Source: UBA2779 sp965232615
Lineage (GTDB): Bacteria > Spirochaetota > Spirochaetia > DSM-2461
DNA length: 64,000 nucleotides
Assembly (NCBI GenBank): GCA_965232615.1
Contig: OZ246985.1
Location: 1,302,001-1,366,000 of the forward strand
Reading direction: 5' to 3'
The translations under genes were made by a program, and so were the position numbers. Shown piece by piece: positions 59,958-64,000 of the stretch. How positions within the stretch are numbered: position 1 is the stretch's first letter; the number at the start of each line of letters is the position of its first letter. The notes beneath the pieces were generated by a model, which was given only the letters and a program-made list of their open reading frames with translations, was not told where the DNA came from and made no database searches.

Positions 59958-61277
59958 TCATAGAATTTCTGCATGCTCATCAATGATGCGGATGTTGACA
60001 GCATTCCCGCTCACAAAGGGCATGGCTTTAATGTTTTCGAATGCCCTTGTGATATCTTTCACTCTGGCTTCATGGGTAGTAATAACAACCGGGACACAAT
60101 CCCCCTGGTGATATTCCTTTTGTACAAAAGAATTAAGGCTAATATTCCTTTCAGTCATTTCAGTTGCGATTTTAGCGACGACACCACTTTTGTCCTCTAC
60201 ATCAAAACGCAGATAATGCCGGTGGGTGGTGTTCTGCATATCAGCCAGTTTTATTGGTTCATGTTGATCTGGCCAGAGAGGCAGTTTCTTAAATAGAACA
60301 GGCCAGGTTCCTATAGCAATGGAGAGAATATCCGATACAGTAGCAGAGGCTGTGGGGTTTCCACCAGCACCCCGGCCGTAATACATAGTGTGCCCTACTG
60401 CATTACCATAGACACTTATCGCGTTGAATGGCCCTGAAACAAAGGCAAGAGGGTGGTCATCAGGGAGAAATACGGGTTTGACCGCCATTTCCAGACCTTG
60501 ATTGGATCGGCGGGCAAAAGCAATGAGTTTGAGAATATAACCAAGCTCCCTGCCTGTGGTAACATCAAATAAATCAAGCTTATCAATTCCTTCAACAGGT
60601 ATGGCACTCAGGGGAACAATCCCGCCGAATGCAAGAGAAGCCAGCAGGGTGAGTTTGTGAGCGGCATCGGTTCCATTAACATCCAGTGCAGGATCGGCTT
60701 CCGCAAGTCCATCAGCCTGGGCCTGTCTGAGGGCTTCCTCATAGGTTTTTCCGTGCTCTACCATTTCGGTCAATATAAAATTGGAAGTTCCATTGACAAT
60801 ACCGTATAAGGCGTCATTGATGTTGGCCGACAATCCATCGCTCAGTGCTTTTATTACAGGTATTCCACCGGCACAACAGGCTTCCATTCCAATGCTGACA
60901 TTGTTTTTTCGTGCTAGTTCAAAGAGTTCTGTGCCATGATGGGCCAGGAGGGCCTTGTTCGCCGTTACCACATGTTTTCCCGCTTTTAATGACTTTTCGA
61001 TGATGTTTTTTGCCTGGGTAACTCCTCCAACAGTTTCCACTACGAGGTGAATAGAGGCATCTGCCAGAACTTCATCCAGGTTTTCTGTAAACAGGTTTTC
61101 GTCAAGACCAGCTTCCCTGGCCTTGTTAAATGTCACACTGATCAGGGCTTTGATGACCAGTTTTTTTCCCGTCAGTTTCTTGAAGCGATTACTATTATTG
61201 ATTAACAAAGCTACAGTAGCATTGCCGACTGTACCGCATCCAGCAATGGCTATGCCAAATTCTTGAGAATTCTCCAT
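59958..61277 (-). CDS. hom: Homoserine dehydrogenase
   Basis: Reduces aspartate semialdehyde to homoserine for threonine and methionine synthesis. About 439 aa from the ATG at 61277, behind GGAGGT; a longer frame to 61328 is possible. NAD-binding GIAIAGCGTVGNATV, VVTANKALLAHHG, GIVNGTSNFILTEM, ADPALDVNGTDAAHKLTLLA, and a C-terminal ACT domain (about 355-430, LRFDVEDKSGVVAKIA) for threonine feedback. Confidence 0.95.
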   Translation of the reverse strand: MENSQEFGIAIAGCGTVGNATVALLINNSNRFKKLTGKKLVIKALISVTFNKAREAGLDENLFTENLDEVLADASIHLVVETVGGVTQAKNIIEKSLKAGKHVVTANKALLAHHGTELFELARKNNVSIGMEACCAGGIPVIKALSDGLSANINDALYGIVNGTSNFILTEMVEHGKTYEEALRQAQADGLAEADPALDVNGTDAAHKLTLLASLAFGGIVPLSAIPVEGIDKLDLFDVTTGRELGYILKLIAFARRSNQGLEMAVKPVFLPDDHPLAFVSGPFNAISVYGNAVGHTMYYGRGAGGNPTASATVSDILSIAIGTWPVLFKKLPLWPDQHEPIKLADMQNTTHRHYLRFDVEDKSGVVAKIATEMTERNISLNSFVQKEYHQGDCVPVVITTHEARVKDITRAFENIKAMPFVSGNAVNIRIIDEHAEIL

Positions 61278-61390
61278 AATACCTCCATGGTGATTTGAAA
61301 GAATGAATGAAGGTGAAATCTTTTTCAAGAGGTTCTGTTCCTGAATAAAGGGATAGATGACTGGTTCTTATGTGCAGAACAATGCAAGGG

Positions 61391-61419
61391 TTGACATGAA
61401 TTTATGTATTTTTTAGGAT
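61391..61419 (+). promoter_or_regulatory. Promoter of the lipoprotein operon
   Basis: TTGACA (61391-61396), 17-nt spacer, TAGGAT (61414-61419), about 44 nt before the ATG of the LpoB-like gene. Near-consensus sigma-70 type. Confidence 0.65.
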
Positions 61420-61462
61420 TCAGTGATAATTAAAATCCAGGATTATAAGTTTAGGAGCTGAT

Positions 61463-62062
61463 ATGAAAAGTATTTCAGTCATTACAATTCTCATTGCAGT
61501 TCTTGCAGGCTGTGCAAGTAGTGCGACGAATGTCACACGGACTTCTTCTGATGAAGTTATTGATTTAAGTGGGCGCTGGAATGATACCGATTCCCGATTG
61601 ACGGCAGAAACAATGGTGACTTCCATGCTTACAGGTGTGTGGGTAGACCAGTTTATGTCGGAAGAAGATAGAATTCCGATTGTTATTGTTGGGCGTGTCC
61701 GCAACAAAAGTTCCGAACACATTGATGCGAACACATTTGTCAAGGATATTGAACGGGAATTGGTGAACAGCGGCAGGGTTTCCTTTGTTGCAGCCGGTCA
61801 GGAAAGGGAAGAAGTGCGTGCTGAGCGGGAGGATCAACAATCCCATGCTGATCAATCAACAGCGAAGGCCTTAGCTGCTGAAACTGGAGCTGATTTTATG
61901 ATTCAGGGAATTATAACCAGCCAGACAGATGCTATCGAAGGAAAAAGAGCCACACTTTATAAAGTTGATATGGAAATCATCAATTTAGAAACAAATCAAA
62001 AGGTCTGGATTGATACCAGGCAGATTAAAAAACTCATAGAACAGAAAAAATCCTCATGGTGA
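61463..62062 (+). CDS. LpoB-like lipoprotein (penicillin-binding protein activator family)
   Basis: 199 aa. Signal peptide with lipobox VLAGC (Cys at about 17). Then LTAETMVTSMLTGVWVD, PIVIVGRVRNKSSEHIDANTF, DIERELVNSGRVSFVA and GADFMIQGII, the pattern of the LpoB/COG3417 family. It may activate a PBP, but in this operon type the role is not proved. AGGAG precedes the ATG. Confidence 0.85.
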   Translation: MKSISVITILIAVLAGCASSATNVTRTSSDEVIDLSGRWNDTDSRLTAETMVTSMLTGVWVDQFMSEEDRIPIVIVGRVRNKSSEHIDANTFVKDIERELVNSGRVSFVAAGQEREEVRAEREDQQSHADQSTAKALAAETGADFMIQGIITSQTDAIEGKRATLYKVDMEIINLETNQKVWIDTRQIKKLIEQKKSSW

Positions 62063-63477
62063 TATCCTCTTTCAGGTGTCAATTTATCTCGCCGATCATT
62101 CTTCTCAGCATAGCCATTTCCTGTGCCAGTACAAGGACAGCACAGGAGCAATATGCTGAAGCCATCCCACTGGTGAGAAAGGGGGAATATCTACAAGCTG
62201 CTGAAGTAATCAAAGAAGCCAAAGAAGATAGATACAAGGAGAAGGACAAAGTTCTCTATTATCTGGACTCAGGTATGCTCATGCATTGGGCAGGTGAGTA
62301 TGAAGAAAGTAATCGATTACTTACTCTCGCTGAAAAAGGAATTGAAGAATTGTTCACTAAGAGTATATCCAAAGGACTTTCATCGGCTATTCTGAACGAT
62401 AATGCTCTGGATTACTTTGGTGAAGATTATGAAGATGTCTATCTCAATGTCTTCAAATGCTTAAATTATATTGCCTTAGATGATACTGAATCTGCGCATG
62501 TAGAAATCCGCAGGGTGCAGATTAAGCTCAATCTTCTTGAGGATAAGTATAAGAAACTCGCTGAAGAATACAATTCCTCTGAAGAGGCTGAAGGACAGAT
62601 TGAAGTAAGGGAAAACAGGTTTCACAACGATGTTCTGGCACGGTATCTGAGCCTTCTTCTTTATCGTGCGGAAGGAGCATTGGATGATGCCCGGATAGAT
62701 CTTCAGTTAATAGATGATGCCTGGCTCACTATGCCTCAATTATATGATTTCAAAAAACCACCTCTACCGGCCATTGAGGATCTTTCTGATGGCAATGCTC
62801 TGGTTAATTTTATAAGTTTTACCGGGTTAAGTCCTGTAAAACTGGGTGTTACTCTCAGGATTGACAGTGGCACAGATGAACTGCTACTCAGCATAGAAGG
62901 ACAGGATGAAGAATATGTTAACAGTTTGACAGGTTTCACAGTCATCCCTGTACCTGGAACAGCCGCTGGAGTCCATTTCAAAATGCAGTTTCCCCGGCTG
63001 GAGAGTCGTCAAACAGCAGTTGATCGCATCATTGTAAAACTTGATGGAAAGTCCATGTATGAAATTCTATTGCTGGAAAATATGGAAACGATAGCAAGGG
63101 AAACTTTTCTTCTCAAGCTTCCTCTTACGGTTGGACGTACAATAATCCGGGCGACTATAAAAAATATCGCGAAAGAAACTGGAAAGGATGCGTTAAATAA
63201 TAATTTGAAAAATCAGGGAGCTGGAGGGGCAATGGTCGGCTTTTTAGCTGGTCTCGCGGCAGATGTTGCAGTTGATGCTTCTGAAAATGCGGATCTTCGT
63301 ATATCTCAGTTTTTTCCTTCATCAGCATGGGCAGCAGAAATTCCAGTGAAACCTGGCTCTTATCATGTCAGTCTGGATTACTGGGATGGAGATGTATTGC
63401 TGGGAACAACCGATCATGGAGTTCATGAATTTGTTCCCGGGCAGCTCAACTTAGTTGAAAGTTTTTTATTGAAATAA
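62056..63477 (+). CDS. COG3014-like outer-envelope lipoprotein
   Basis: 473 aa. Lipobox ISCAS after a short signal peptide. N-terminal TPR-like helices (AIPLVRKGEYLQAAEVIKEAK, LMHWAGEYEESNRLLTLAEKG) and a C-terminal beta-rich region that includes GLSPVKLGVTLRI and a hydrophobic AGGAMVGFLAGLAADVAVD. Starts 7 nt inside the LpoB-like gene. COG3014 proteins commonly sit between LpoB-like and LPP20-type lipoproteins, as here. Confidence 0.82.
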   Translation: MVISSFRCQFISPIILLSIAISCASTRTAQEQYAEAIPLVRKGEYLQAAEVIKEAKEDRYKEKDKVLYYLDSGMLMHWAGEYEESNRLLTLAEKGIEELFTKSISKGLSSAILNDNALDYFGEDYEDVYLNVFKCLNYIALDDTESAHVEIRRVQIKLNLLEDKYKKLAEEYNSSEEAEGQIEVRENRFHNDVLARYLSLLLYRAEGALDDARIDLQLIDDAWLTMPQLYDFKKPPLPAIEDLSDGNALVNFISFTGLSPVKLGVTLRIDSGTDELLLSIEGQDEEYVNSLTGFTVIPVPGTAAGVHFKMQFPRLESRQTAVDRIIVKLDGKSMYEILLLENMETIARETFLLKLPLTVGRTIIRATIKNIAKETGKDALNNNLKNQGAGGAMVGFLAGLAADVAVDASENADLRISQFFPSSAWAAEIPVKPGSYHVSLDYWDGDVLLGTTDHGVHEFVPGQLNLVESFLLK

Positions 63478-63486
63478 GGAGAAACT

Positions 63487-64000
63487 ATGTTAAATACTGG
63501 ATATGTTGTTCATTGGATCATGATTTCAGTCGTTGTGATGAGTATTTCATGCGTGTCAGCTCCTCCCGCACCTGTATCCGTTCCCCGTGGAGGTGATGCA
63601 CCGGATTGGGTGAGGGATAAGGATTCAGCCTACCCCGTGACTGAATACCTTGCCGAACTTGGTGAGGGAGATAGTCTTAGAGGGGCCAAATCCAATGCAG
63701 CAGGAGCAATAGCTCAGCTTTTCAAAACACAAATAACGGTTGACAGCACAATTCGTACTCGATATAAGGAAATCACTGGTCAGGATGATACCATTCTTGA
63801 TCTGACCGCACAGACAGATATCGATCAGACCATTGGCCAGAGTGCTGATGAATCCCTGTCCAATCTTCGATTTGGAGAATCATGGCAGAATGATATGGGG
63901 CAGGTCTATGTCATTGCCTATCTCGACAGGGCAGAGACTGGAAACCTCTACAGGCAACGCATTCTTGATGATGATAATCGGGTAATGGAGCTACTTGATC
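63487..64000 (+). CDS. LPP20-family lipoprotein (3' truncated by window edge)
   Basis: First 171 codons. Signal peptide with lipobox MSISC, then PDWVRDKDSAYPVTEYLAELGEGDSLRGAKSNAAGAIAQLFKTQI in pieces (DWVRDKDSAYP, YLAELGEGDSLRGAKSNA), the LPP20 signature. AAGGAGA precedes the ATG. Third gene of the operon beginning at 61463. Confidence 0.85.
   Translation, partial: MLNTGYVVHWIMISVVVMSISCVSAPPAPVSVPRGGDAPDWVRDKDSAYPVTEYLAELGEGDSLRGAKSNAAGAIAQLFKTQITVDSTIRTRYKEITGQDDTILDLTAQTDIDQTIGQSADESLSNLRFGESWQNDMGQVYVIAYLDRAETGNLYRQRILDDDNRVMELLD

Overview
The window reads as a chromosomal segment of a spirochaete (Spirochaetota, probably a free-living Spirochaetaceae-like organism). The main evidence is the flagellar block flhA-flhF-flhG-(membrane protein)-fliA/whiG-type sigma-FapA-like gene, followed by small proteins of a kind seen next to motility genes in spirochaetes. 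The remaining core gene blocks also fit: rpsF-ssb-rpsR-rplI-dnaB and rpsB-tsf-frr-uppS-cdsA-rseP. No prophage, plasmid or CRISPR array was seen.

Layout. 1-7.9 kb: flagellar export and regulation operon (+). 8.0-13.8 kb: amino acid biosynthesis (ilvBN, DAHP synthase, hisI) plus an M23 envelope peptidase. 13.9-17.4 kb: the S6/SSB/S18/L9/DnaB operon, ending in a broken comFB. 17.5-26.3 kb (-): translation and envelope operon. Here ribosomal protein S2 is followed by about 1.5 kb of an 18-bp tandem repeat, which looks like a huge low-complexity C-terminal extension of S2 interrupted by two mutually cancelling indels. 26.5-31.7 kb: cheW, an atypical DegT-like protein, NAD kinase, recN. 31.7-41.9 kb: single genes (YCII, CBS-ACT, Na/Ca exchanger, MobA-like, serC-Lrp-DUF1015, FMN-binding plus polyferredoxin pair), two tRNAs and many small mobile elements. 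41.9-49.7 kb (-): cysteine desulfurase, a 1415-aa BcrAD/HgdC-type fusion, a LarA-like protein, a J-domain protein. 49.7-57.4 kb: mostly unassigned small genes, a second MinD-like ATPase, TerB-J protein, a DHODH-like protein, a probable iota-class carbonic anhydrase and an RRM protein. 57.5-61.3 kb: glgP and hom. 61.4 kb to the end: LpoB / COG3014 / LPP20-type lipoprotein operon running off the window.

Mobile DNA. Three families of short non-autonomous palindromic elements recur. MITE-1 is about 160 bp, has GGGCACCTCTAAAAAA termini and clear 4-bp target duplications (5 copies plus relics). MITE-2 is about 206-223 bp and has AGTGTCAGAAAGCTTGT termini shared with a degenerate IS present in two copies. 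MITE-3 is about 143 bp with AGTGCTTTGTACAGC termini (2 copies). MITE-1 and MITE-3 copies differ by compensatory base changes in their internal hairpins. Several copies sit exactly on gene 3' ends and supply the stop codon.

Functions are inferred from motifs and gene order read by eye; no database search was possible. Starts were moved from the longest possible position where a ribosome-binding site decided the matter.
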